A stretch of 64,000 bases of DNA, taken from Mesodorylaimus sp. YZB2_4 (lineage: Eukaryota; Nematoda; Enoplea; Dorylaimida; Dorylaimidae). The first letter of the stretch is position 1; each line of letters opens with the position of its first letter. Position numbers and translations under genes: made by a program. Positions 55,354 through 64,000 of this stretch are shown here, one piece after another. The DNA lies in contig JASANH010001669.1 of assembly GCA_030248295.1 (NCBI GenBank), forward strand, positions 56,034 through 120,033. The letters run 5' to 3'. The notes beneath the pieces are model-generated. The model was not told where the DNA came from. It worked only from the letters and a program-made list of their open reading frames with translations, and searched no databases.

Positions 55354-55584
55354 TTGGTGAAAAGAATTTGCTGAGAATGACTTCCAGGCATGCGTCTAAA
55401 CATTCAAGGCAGGAAGCTACATATTGCTTACAAGGACACGAAAAACGAAAGCCACCTGGCGACCAGGTATATGTCGACATAACCGATAGCACTTTTTCAA
55501 CGGGGCGATATTTGATATGAACGAATTGCTAGTTTGCATACTTGCAGGTCATGCATCTCCGCTTATGATTAGGATACCGCAAAG

Positions 55585-56470
55585 TACTGTTCGAAATTGT
55601 ATGGCTTTTTAGCTTTTGTATTGTATTGTATTGTACGTAGCACCCAACAATCAATTTTGTATTGTATTGTACTAATACAAAAGCCAAAAAAAACTTTTGT
55701 ATTGTATTGTATTCTTTTGCATTGTATTGTATTATATTGTACTGCCAAATTTGCGCAAAATTAATAAATCCACAGATGCCATAATAAATCCACCGATGCC
55801 ATCAAGTTTTAACTGAGTGGCCGAATCTTCACGTTTCTTTTTCATTTCACCTTCATTTTTTTTCATTTCTATATATTGCGTTTCATGACGACATTTCACA
55901 TGGAACTCAGAATTGTTGGGATACCAACCAGACACGACATGACCGCATTTTTGACCATTCGAACCAACAACAATGCATTCTGATTCTTTTCTAGCCCCAA
56001 CTTGAAATAGGTCGAAATATTTCCAAACGGCTTTTCGCTTTGTACGAGAATTGCACAAAACTCGATCCCCCGTGTTTTCGGCAGAGGAGGAGCAATTATT
56101 TCCAAATGAGTACCTTCGGATGAAGAAGAAGACATGACTTGATCCGTATTTTCTATAGGAGAAACAGTTCCGCCCAAATAAATATCATCGGATGAAAAAG
56201 ACATGATTTCATTTGATGAGAAATTACTGTATGATGCGCAGGATCTATACAAACTCGCCTGTTTAAACTGCAAATGCAATGCCGTAATACAAAACTTACA
56301 GGGAAAGTTTTTGTATTGTATTGTATTGTACATAGCACCCCAAAATCAATTTTGTATTGTATTGTACTAATACAAAATCCCTAAAAAGTTTTTTTGTATT
56401 GTAATGTACGCAGTACAATACAATACAATACAAAAACTTTTGTATTGTATGAGTACAATTTCGAACAGTA
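55585..56470 (-). mobile_element. hAT-type element with BED-finger remnant
   Basis: The terminal inverted repeats TACTGTTCGAAATTGTA and its complement are flanked by the direct 8-bp repeat CCGCAAAG (55577-55584 and 56471-56478). Arrays of TTGTATTGTATTG-type words lie inside both ends in opposite orientation, like hAT subterminal repeats. The minus-strand interior encodes KAVWKYFDLFQVGARKESECI...C..H-type sequence resembling a BED zinc finger, which many hAT transposases carry at the N-terminus. An upstream Ser-rich acidic part is in another frame. There is no catalytic domain, so it is an 886-bp deletion derivative. Confidence 0.82.
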
Positions 56471-56559
56471 CCGCAAAGGTTACTTTTCGTAGAATGTTGC
56501 ACCCTCTAGCACCAGTGTACCTGTCTCTCACTTGCTCTGCTTGTCATCGAAGTACTAGT

Positions 56560-57713
56560 CTTCTCTACTGGGGTCTTACAGGGTGACCCACCCAGTTCAG
56601 TTGACGTGCTCCGAGTGGAGAGACGGAAGCAAAACGAGGAGACAGTCTCGGCTGTCCAACACTGACACAGCACACCCTCCATCGTCCGGGGAAGTAACCA
56701 GTCTAGGGTGCCCTCGTGTGAGGTGCTCCTAGTGAAGTTACACAGGCACTCTTCTGTGTGTGCTAGGCCCCGCACAGCTGTGCTTGTAAGGTTTTAACCG
56801 CTGGTCGACCAGGCAAGACGGACTTTGGAGTAGAACTTTAAAGCGCTATCAAGTATTTGTATACGAAATACGACGGGTCAGTAATTGACATGGAAAATGC
56901 CATTGCATGCCAGGCATTGAAAATGTGCTTCCAATAGCCCCATTTGCAAAAAATACATTCACTTGGCTGTTTTGAAACTACTGCACATAACATTGTATAA
57001 CAGTCGTGCATCAGATTCCGCCAGTCAAGTAAATGTGGCCAGGGAACTAAAATAGCTAGGCCCACAACTCTTACTCTTCTCTTCCCCCTGTTTCATATTT
57101 TACAAGTAACAAGGTCTTCGCGCCAATTGCATTTGGGGCAAATGATAAGGGTGAGTGAATTTTCAAAATCTTTTCGCGAAACCATGCAGATTCTTTGTGA
57201 TTTTTTTGTCCATACATAAACGTCAACACAATTACGGCTGCTACACAGTGAGTGGAGAAGGTCGTGAGACAACGTGTACAAGTGTGGGATGCACGCCAGA
57301 CGGCAGCTCAACCAGCGTATGGCAATGCAGATACATCGAGTACTATGACAAGTGCATGTGCGTCAGGGGTGAGCTGCCACCGCACGAGTCTGTCTGCTAT
57401 ACGACTTACGACGAAACTGGCTGGGTCACTGGGTGCTTGACGGTCAGCTGTCGCGGCGAATGCGAGTACGACGCGACCTCTCGTCAGTGTTACTGTAGGA
57501 ACGTGTTGTAGGGACATGTTCCTCAATAACGAACCCAGAAAGGAGTATTGGAAAGAAGCAGTGATGATTGCATGCCTCAGAATAATAAGCTAAACTGCTA
57601 AATAAAAAAACTATCGCTACAAGTTTTCGTCTAACTTAGAGGCGTGCTCTATTTAGATCTGCCTAACATTAATACGACGATGCATATAACTAGAAACCTT
57701 GCCAAAATGAGAG
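56560..57713 (+). repeat. Segmental duplicate B (cysteine-rich locus)
   Basis: Partner of 39128-40425, with the same order of blocks: SINE-like GTGCTCCGAGTGGAGAGACGG, GCACAGC.GTGCTT, TTTGCAAAA..ATACATTCACTT, CCAGTCAAGT, the signal-peptide exon, the cysteine exon and the 3' flank. It is diverged except for about 57199-57576. Confidence 0.88.
57052..57511 (+). pseudogene. 12-cysteine secreted protein, copy B (start codon lost)
   Basis: The position of the start ATG in copy A reads ATA here (57052-57054). The signal-peptide exon has two deletions (about 7 and 5 bp) that scramble the frame. The cysteine-rich part (to TAG at 57509-57511) differs from copy A at one silent base (ACG/ACA Thr). As read, this copy cannot make the secreted precursor, though another upstream exon cannot be excluded. 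Confidence 0.7.
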
Positions 57714-59460
57714 AGGTAATCTTCTAGTCGGAATTGTGACCCATGTCAATCACGAGCGCAGACAGGGCGAGACATCGGCAGGGTAACACGGGAAATCAGC
57801 AAGATGCTTGTGCATCAAATAGCACGTCCAGCAGTGTTTCCATTTCCTCGCTGCGAAGGTCAGTTCTGTGACCATAGGTCTCTTGAATTGCATGCCCATT
57901 TTGATTTTTCCTGCATGACATTTTTTTTACAATAAAAATTCAAAATCTAGGCAGTAAACGCAAGATATCGTAATTTCCACGAACCTGAGAAAACTTCACG
58001 ACAAACTTATCCGAAAATCGAACATAATTTTCCAAATGGTAAAGTGACTAAACTTTTCAGATTCTCCGCGTGCCGGAAGCTCGCGACGAACGGTTTTTTG
58101 TCGAAAAATTTCCGTTTGCAACGAGCTGCAAAAGTTTTGCCGCTGCCGCGTGGAATGGTCCTCCAGGTCTATACTTCCCTGCGACAAAACGGTCTCTTTT
58201 ACGATGCTCGCAGCTTAATTCGGAACGGTCTTGGCCTGTGCGCGACAGATTTTTTTTGTCGCCGTCGTAGTGCAAGGAACTATAGACGAGGCTATAGTCC
58301 CTTGCACCAACCCTGAAGACCAGCTGGAACCAGTGAACTGCGCCGACTTTGCGATTACAAATCCCCTCTTTTATGTCAAGCCAGAAAACGCGTGTCTCAC
58401 AATTTTATGCCCGCCCAAGGCTTTTCTAAGAATATGTATGCGCATTTGATGCTATCACTCAAATGCTCGAAGGACATGTGGTCGACTAATGCGCAGTGTG
58501 CGTGAAGGTGTATGCTCTTTACAGTAGGTGTAGCTGCCCACGCGTTTTCGCAGGGCTGGAAAGAAAGGTCCACGGGTTTTCAACTGAAATAATTCGGCCA
58601 TTATTAAAAATTTTAATGTACCTGTAGATATTGAGAGGCGAAATCACTGATGGATAACTCTATTGTGACTGGAGAGCGCCTGTATCGATATGCATCGCAA
58701 CAGAACAGTTCCTCGCTCTTTTCAAGAGCAGAGTTAAAAGCAACTTGCAGTGTGGCATGAATGCGGTTTTACGGCGCAGCAGGCAGCAGTATGATTGAAT
58801 CTGGTTTTGCCGTAAAGGATTTTTGCATGTAATCATCGTAGTCAAGTCCGTGGACGTCTAGCACCTTTGAAAAACTTGAAAAACATGTAGGTTTATGAAA
58901 TCCTGCGCTTGCTTACTCATTACAGTAGCTCTTGTGTCTTTTCCTTCTTTAATCACCCCCTTCTAACTAAGCGAAAATTAATAATGTTTTCGACGACCGT
59001 TGGACCTTGTGACAAGCTGCGTAGTTTATACCTCTTTAACATTTCTGTACAAATGAGATAAATTGAGCCGCTGCTAGATAAAAATATGCTTCTACGACTG
59101 CTCTTTGGAACAGTAGGTACATAATCTGTTCACACAATTTGTCGAAAGTGGAGCAATAGAACAGAATAGACACAGAAAGCAAGATATCTCCCCCCCCCCC
59201 CCATATACTTACTTCGCCTACCTATGCCACTACGACATTTTTTAAGAACAGCGAAACAGCGAATGCGAATGCGTAATACGCAAATTTCTCAACTGCTCCA
59301 GACAGTAGGTACAAGTTTGCGTATTCCGTATTTTTCCTGCAGTAAGTCAGTGCATATCTAGTCCCATACTTCGACTAATAATCTGAAGCACCCTCCACTA
59401 AATCATCGGCCGCCATGACAGTTCCACAGACATTCGGACATGGCAGTATATTTCACTTGA
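57714..59460. other. Intergenic with hairpin and half of a diverged repeat pair
   Basis: 58270-58307 is a hairpin (GTGCAAGG..CTATAG / CTATAGT.CCTTGCAC). 58231-58449 is an open frame with several cysteines but no clear start. 58810-59200 is homologous to 60360-60690 (AAAACATGTA, TCCTTCT..AATCA, CAAATGAGAT/CAGATGAGAT, AGAAAGCAAGA). C13 at 59190-59202. Confidence 0.45.
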
Positions 59461-59935
59461 AAGCCGCGGTGGCTCGTTGGTTCCGCACTGCTTGGGCCAG
59501 CAATCCTGACGGGTTGGCCGCAGTTCTGTTCCGGCTGAGGATGGCAGTTTAGTAAGCCCGTTCTCAGAGTGGGAGCTGGTCTTCGATGGCAATTTTAGCT
59601 ACAGTAGTCCGTCGCTGGCCTTGCACACGTGGCTGGCTCTGGGCGACTCACGGTACTGTCACGTGGCGGACAGCGAACGAGTAGAGAATGAGGAAATAGG
59701 TTCTTGAACACCAGTCGGGAAGGTCTCTCCCTTCTCGCCAAGTATCATCCTGGGATGCTGATGCTGGCACAGGATGCCCTCGTCTGCTGTCCCTAGAGGA
59801 GACACGCAAGGGGAAGCTTTTGCAAGAATAGGTCACCCCACGGCCATCTTATCATCATGGCTGCTAGCTGGCAACAAGCGAAATAGGTTTCGAGTCCTGT
59901 GGGGAACTGGGCCCGACCCACAAAAATTTAAAAAA
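59461..59935 (+). mobile_element. tRNA-derived SINE, family 1, fullest copy
   Basis: The head GCCGCGGTGGCTCGTTGG holds the A box and GCAGTTCTGTTCCGG the B box. Body blocks are GGCAGTTTAGTAAGCCCG, CCTTGCACACGTGG, GGGCGACTCACGG and ACTGTCACGTGGCGGAC. It ends GGGGAACTGGGCCCGACCC and an A-rich tail. About 100 bp in the middle (about 59660-59750) is extra relative to the 9.4-kb copy. Confidence 0.8.
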
Positions 59936-61829
59936 AGAATATATGATGTCCGTTTCGCCTATGATCAGCTTTAATCGTCTGACGGGAAAAATTTCTGTTA
60001 GCTTCAATCATGCCTATCTCAGCGTCAGCTGCTTATATCAATACAAGCAAGGCAAGCGACGCCTATGGTATGATATGCATATGATTCTTCTGCAATTTTC
60101 TTTCCTATTGTCGTTTTGGAAACATGAGCGATTCTGATACTGATGCAGAATTGCGTTGTGCTGACGCCCAACTACAACAAGAATGAGAGCAAAGGGGAAT
60201 TTTATATGCGTCCTACGAAATATGGAACGGATAGAATTTGAAATTTCTGTCCAAGCATTCGCGCATTTCACTGAATCGTGAGATTAAAAAAAATGGGGGC
60301 AGCAAAAACGCGGTTTGATGGCAGTCCAGCTTGAGTGAATGTTATTTGCTGCCGGCTAATCGATGAAGCAGTTGCGCTTTTTACATGTATCTTCGTAATC
60401 AAGTCCATGGCAGACAAGCAGCTTTTAAAATTGGAAAAACATGTATTCCTTGTGATCAGGCCTCACTTATTAGCTGTCCTTTCATTCTTTTCAATTATCT
60501 CCTTCTAACAAAAAAACGACCTTTGGACATTGCTGCGCACTTCCAACATGCAGATGAGATCTAGCTTGAGTCAATTTCCTCTGCTAGAAAAAATGCTTTC
60601 ATGACCCTTTGAAACGCTAAAGAATCTGTACAGTCGATCACTACAGTCAAGAAGCAAAAAGCAAGAAATTCTTTCCTCTTCTATCCCCGCATCTTTCTCC
60701 GCCTGCCTCTGCCGCTGCCACTTCGGCACTTCGAAGAGCAAACAACGCTGAATCCAAGTCAGTAACGGTCATAATCAGTGGCGAGAAGGGCTTGTGATCA
60801 GCGAATAGCGGTGATTTCCTTGTTAGTTTTCGAGCACAGTTAAAAGAATTTTACAGAAGCATGACAAGCGGTAAACACCTGCGCACAAGTTCAGTCATAT
60901 GCTACAGTAAGTTATATACAAATATAAAATAAGAAGAAGTTTTTTTGGGCGAATTTCCAAAGGGTTACCTGTCCTAGAGGTATATTGCGGCCACAATTAT
61001 TGACCCTAGCTGCCATAGTTCGGCATCATATTCCTGGGGTTGTTAAATTTTAAGGCAGGTTTCGGCTTTTGTCGCATTGGTTTTGATTTCTGAACTACGA
61101 CTTGACCTCCCGCTGACACAAGTTTAAGCAGCAGCAGTTTCAGAGTAAAGTCATGCACAAGCGGCAGACTAGCATTTTTGTAAGTCGTGTAGTGTTGCAG
61201 CCCTGGTCTACCCACTCACTAGTCATCGAGGTTCGACTACGGAAAAATATCTACAGTAGGTGATACCATTCGAGCCGCCTTCCATCAAATGTTCTAGAAG
61301 ACCCATGAGAACAAAGGAGGCCTGGTGATATTCCTAAGCGACGCGGGGTGGTCTAGTTGGGGTGGTACAGTAAGTAAAGGCGTGTCTGCCGCTACCTTTG
61401 TCGGTAAAGTAACTAGACGGTACAGTTTGACACCATCGACGGTTTGCATGTTGCAGCGGGCGATCTCACACTTGCACAGTGCAGCAGCATCGAGCGGCTG
61501 AGATTCCTCTGGGTATGTGATACAAGTCGATTTGTTCAGCTATATTAGCCCTGAAGCAAATAACTGCGCAGTTGTACGAAGCAGGTCGCAATCATAACAT
61601 CCTTAATTGGCTTCATTGTGCGGAGCTATCAAAAGGCACGGCACCTTTTGAATTTTTACAAGAGCTAGTTTTTCTCGAATGTAGAAAATGCCAGAACAAA
61701 AATTTTTCAACATTTTTGTTATTTCAATAATTACGAGGAGCTAGTTAATAGTCATAGTACCGCCGTGAGCATATAAGAGAGCAACAGCGTCGAGGAAGCT
61801 ACTCGACCGTATTTCGTTAGCAGTGAGCG
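59936..61829. other. Intergenic, second half of the repeat pair and promoter of the small secreted gene
   Basis: 60360-60690 pairs with 58810-59200. CATATAAGAG at 61770-61779 is a TATA-like site about 58 bp before the ATG at 61830. No other gene is recognised; a minus frame at 61006-61215 lacks an ATG. Confidence 0.45.
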
Positions 61830-62139
61830 ATGGCTTTGATCACTGTGCTGATTTTCAGCTTGATTCTGAGCTCGTTCGCCAGTGAGATGGCAGGAAAATT
61901 TGAAAAGGAAGAGAAAGAGTAAGGTTTCTGTATTTGGTAACATAATACAGTATCACTGTACTTCTGATGATATCTCAAACAGGATCGATCCAAAACTGCT
62001 GGCCATCGGATTGAACAAGACAATTAGAGAAGCCCAAAACACCCAGAAACCGACTACTGGAATAAAATTGCGTATCGTTGGTAAACTTGGCATCATTAAT
62101 TGCTACATTAGTGTGTCACGATGTGCTCGTATAGGCTGA
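61830..62139 (+). CDS. Small secreted protein, two exons (81 residues)
   Basis: Exon 1 (61830-61918) encodes signal peptide MALITVLIFSLILSSFAS and EMAGKFEKEEK. The donor is GA|GTAAGG. A 64-nt intron ends CTCAAACAG, and exon 2 (61983-62139) continues in phase with IDPKLLAIGLNKTIREAQ and ...KLRIVGKLGIINCYISVSRC, ending in TGA. The mature peptide would be about 63 residues with two cysteines. A TATA-like CATATAAG lies 58 bp upstream. The in-phase junction, signal peptide and short intron make it credible. No family is recognised. Confidence 0.68.
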
Positions 62140-62527
62140 GGTGACACCGATGATTGGATTCGCACAAGTGCTACTACTGCATGAAGAAACATGAAGAAAC
62201 TGGTTTTTAAAAATACATACAAGGCATCTGCATATTTCTTATTGCGATGTGATCTACAGTATTAGCACTTCGGACTACAGATGTACAGTGCATATAGCCG
62301 CACTACATGGTGCCCCAAAAGTTTTCATACATACAAGTGTTTCTTGCTTTTCTTTTGGAAGTTTTAGCGCATTTCAACGTTGAACCGTGAGTTATCAGGC
62401 ATATATGTATGTATAGCTTATTTCATCAAATATTCGAATAGCCAAGTGAGTAGCCAGGGAGATAGACCGTGATATTTTTCTAAAATTTCCAACAACTGGC
62501 AGTGAGATAATTAATCAAACGCTTTCC
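62140..62527. other. Spacer, nothing recognised
   Basis: 3' flank of the small secreted gene and the border of the LINE fragment. No structure seen. Confidence 0.4.
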
Positions 62528-63182
62528 TCAGATCGAAAAAAAAACTGCGCCAACACATTTTGACACTTTGAAATTTAGAGCGTCGTGAATAAATTGGGTG
62601 AGTCGTACAAGAGCTTTTGTCGCAGAGTGATTTGTCGCAGATAATATTGGTAGAAGTGAGATAGGCCGATAATTAGCAGAGGACCCTGCTTGGCAACAGG
62701 TACACTTTCCAACACGATGGAAATCGACATTCCAGTAACGACCGCTTACATAGCTCAGAAATAGCCGTAGTGATAGAGGGGCAATATTTCGAAGAACAGG
62801 GGCTGTCAAGCCATCAACTTCAGGTGAACCATTTAAGCGGAACGAGTCTAATTGCTTCCGAACGAGCCCAATGGAAACTCCACAATCAAAATAATCGCCA
62901 GCATCAAGTGCCGGTGGGACATATTTGATGTTTTTATTCCCACTGAAATTTCGAAGAAACGAATCTTGCAATAAGTTGGCCTTCTCTGCAGATGAATAAT
63001 AGACTTTCCCAAATTCCTCAGTCAAGGCTGGGATAGATCGATCCGAGGGCAAGAAACGGAGATAGGCAGCCTAAAATTCTTGAGACGAATGACAGTCAGC
63101 AAATTGGCGATGCACATAATCCTCGTGCGCCTTTCTAACATTCTTTCTGACTTGCTTCCGCAATCTAAAAAAGCAGCCATGC
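62528..63182 (-). pseudogene. LINE fragment, same family as 17-19.5 kb
   Basis: The minus strand reads LRKQVRKNVRKAHEDYVHRQF..SSQEF, a TAG at 63073-63071, then AAYLRFLPSDRSIP...GSPEVDGLTAPVLRNIAP and SANYRPISLLPILS. These align with the pre-RT region of the other LINE (SSNDF-stop-AA...GEDGLTVSILKNIAP...SNYRPISLLSIIS). It is truncated before the catalytic palm. Confidence 0.82.
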
Positions 63183-63232
63183 TCACCCCTCACTAGTTAC
63201 GGTGAGTCATCGATCCCCCACCCCCGTGGACT

Positions 63233-63740
63233 ATGTGCTAGCACTTATGTGCTCTCTTTCTTCGTCAATGAACACTTTATTGGGCCTTGCCCTCCGACGC
63301 CCCAGCCACGTTCGGTGGACGTGGAGCAGTGACGAAAGAAATCACTGTGTAATGACGATCCCCAATGTGGCTCGCACAAGCACTTGTCTGCGGGCTCAGG
63401 TTCTCAGGGGCTTGAGGTTGTAGTATGAGGACTCACAATCCCGAACCGAACTCACCAAACGTGCACAGACTACGATGAGCCATACTCGATTATTCACACA
63501 CAGATATTCCCGAAACGCACGTACACTACTACTCTCGGTGACAGTCAACCAACAGTCTCCCTAGCATAGCAATGCACACGCCCGACCAGAAGTATGCAGC
63601 ATTACACTATCATTCGGATACATGCGGACGCACGCTATCATTCCAGCACAGCTTCATCGCAACTGCCAGGATAACCAATGATCAAAGAATGTGAAAATTC
63701 ATGGCTGTCGTGCCCACTCCTACTGTATAGAATGACGTAT
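63233..63740 (-). pseudogene. Dead copy of the astacin first exon
   Basis: 63233-63340 and 63658-63735 match 52440-52540 and 52543-52640 of the astacin locus (AATGAACACTTTATTGGG; ACTGCCAGGATAACCA; TAGAATGACGTA). The start ATG survives at about 63702, but the signal peptide reads MNFHIL-stop-SLVILAVA, with TGA for the Cys codon. About 310 bp of foreign sequence (63345-63655) splits the exon. The donor region (GTGCTAGCACTTATG at about 63234) has lost the clean GTAAGT. Upstream sequence to 63900, including a TATAAAAT at 63866, resembles the astacin promoter. Confidence 0.82.
63345..63655. mobile_element. ~310-bp insertion in the dead astacin exon
   Basis: The astacin locus is continuous where this sequence interrupts its copy. 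It begins TGTGTAATGACGATCC and ends near CATTCCAGCACAGCTTC; it could be a solo LTR or a SINE-type insert. No convincing target duplication or coding frame was seen. Confidence 0.5.
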
Positions 63741-64000
63741 TTTTTTTATTTTTTTTCACTGGCACTTTTTTCGTAGCATTAATTTAAAGGTGAATGACGC
63801 ATAATCCGTTCACCCACGATAAGCCCATGCCTGTTTCACTGCGGCTCGTAAAGTAACCCCTTGGTATAAAATCCCTCGCCTACTAACTCTTTCGCAGTAG
63901 CCCGCAGAATCTTTAGCTTTCGATCTCTAGAGCGCCAAGATAGAGGTCAAAAACTGAAAGGATGTGCCTCAGAATCTTCCCTTGCCATGAGATCTTGTCA
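63741..64000. other. 5' flank of the astacin-like pseudogene
   Basis: Continues the similarity to the astacin promoter (CATGCCTGTT...AGTAACCCCT) with TATAAAAT at 63866. The window ends here. Confidence 0.4.

Overview
The window is nuclear DNA from an animal, most likely an invertebrate. Genes are split by introns with GT..AG borders and short pyrimidine-plus-AG acceptors. The recognisable proteins are animal families: an NDR-class kinase, N-acetylglucosamine kinase, a DEG/ENaC channel, a rhodopsin-class GPCR and an astacin protease with a ShKT tail. The astacin-ShKT architecture, the degenerin and the small secreted proteins suggest a nematode or a related ecdysozoan; that placement is inference. 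There is no sign of bacterial organisation.

Layout. 0-1.9 kb: spacer with a LINE 3' remnant. 1.9-8.8 kb (+): a nine-exon NDR kinase (496 residues after splicing) whose introns hold MITEs, a SINE and duplicated intron sequence. 8.8-11.8 kb: a SINE and a pogo-like MITE. 11.8-15.0 kb (-): a seven-exon N-acetylglucosamine kinase (346 residues). 16.6-19.5 kb: a 548-bp fold-back element followed by a 5'-truncated, decayed LINE. 21.6-25.3 kb (-): a three-exon DEG/ENaC subunit (562 residues) with a transposon in its second intron. 26-33 kb: almost featureless apart from a mariner-type remnant. 33.3-34.5 kb (+): an intronless divergent GPCR. 35.9 kb: a tRNA-Met gene. 36.3-37.1 kb (-): a secreted protein with two predicted beta-sandwich regions. 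39.1-40.4 kb: a segmental duplicate carrying a 12-cysteine secreted protein. 40.4-50 kb: a transposon graveyard built on an LTR retroelement, with insertions nested up to four deep and tandem repeats. 50.4-52.6 kb (-): the astacin gene. 55.6-56.5 kb: a hAT-type element with a BED-finger remnant. 56.6-57.7 kb: the second copy of the cysteine-rich locus. 58-62.1 kb: diverged repeats, a SINE and a tiny two-exon secreted-protein gene. 62.5-63.7 kb: a second LINE fragment and a dead copy of the astacin first exon.

The host genes do not form a pathway or an operon; each is independent. What ties the window together is its repeat history. Several element families can be defined here with termini and target-site duplications: GGGATAGG (TA), CCAGCATCGACCG (8 bp), a 26-bp-TIR element (TTTA), CCGTATTTCC (TA), a pogo-like CAGTCGAGTCC element (TA), a TACTGTTCGAAATTG hAT (8 bp), and two tRNA-derived SINE families. 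For two insertions, the other copy of the host element supplies the empty site. The most interesting biological signal is the duplicated cysteine-rich locus. One copy has lost its start codon and signal-peptide frame, yet its last ~380 bp are nearly identical to the other copy, which points to recent gene conversion.
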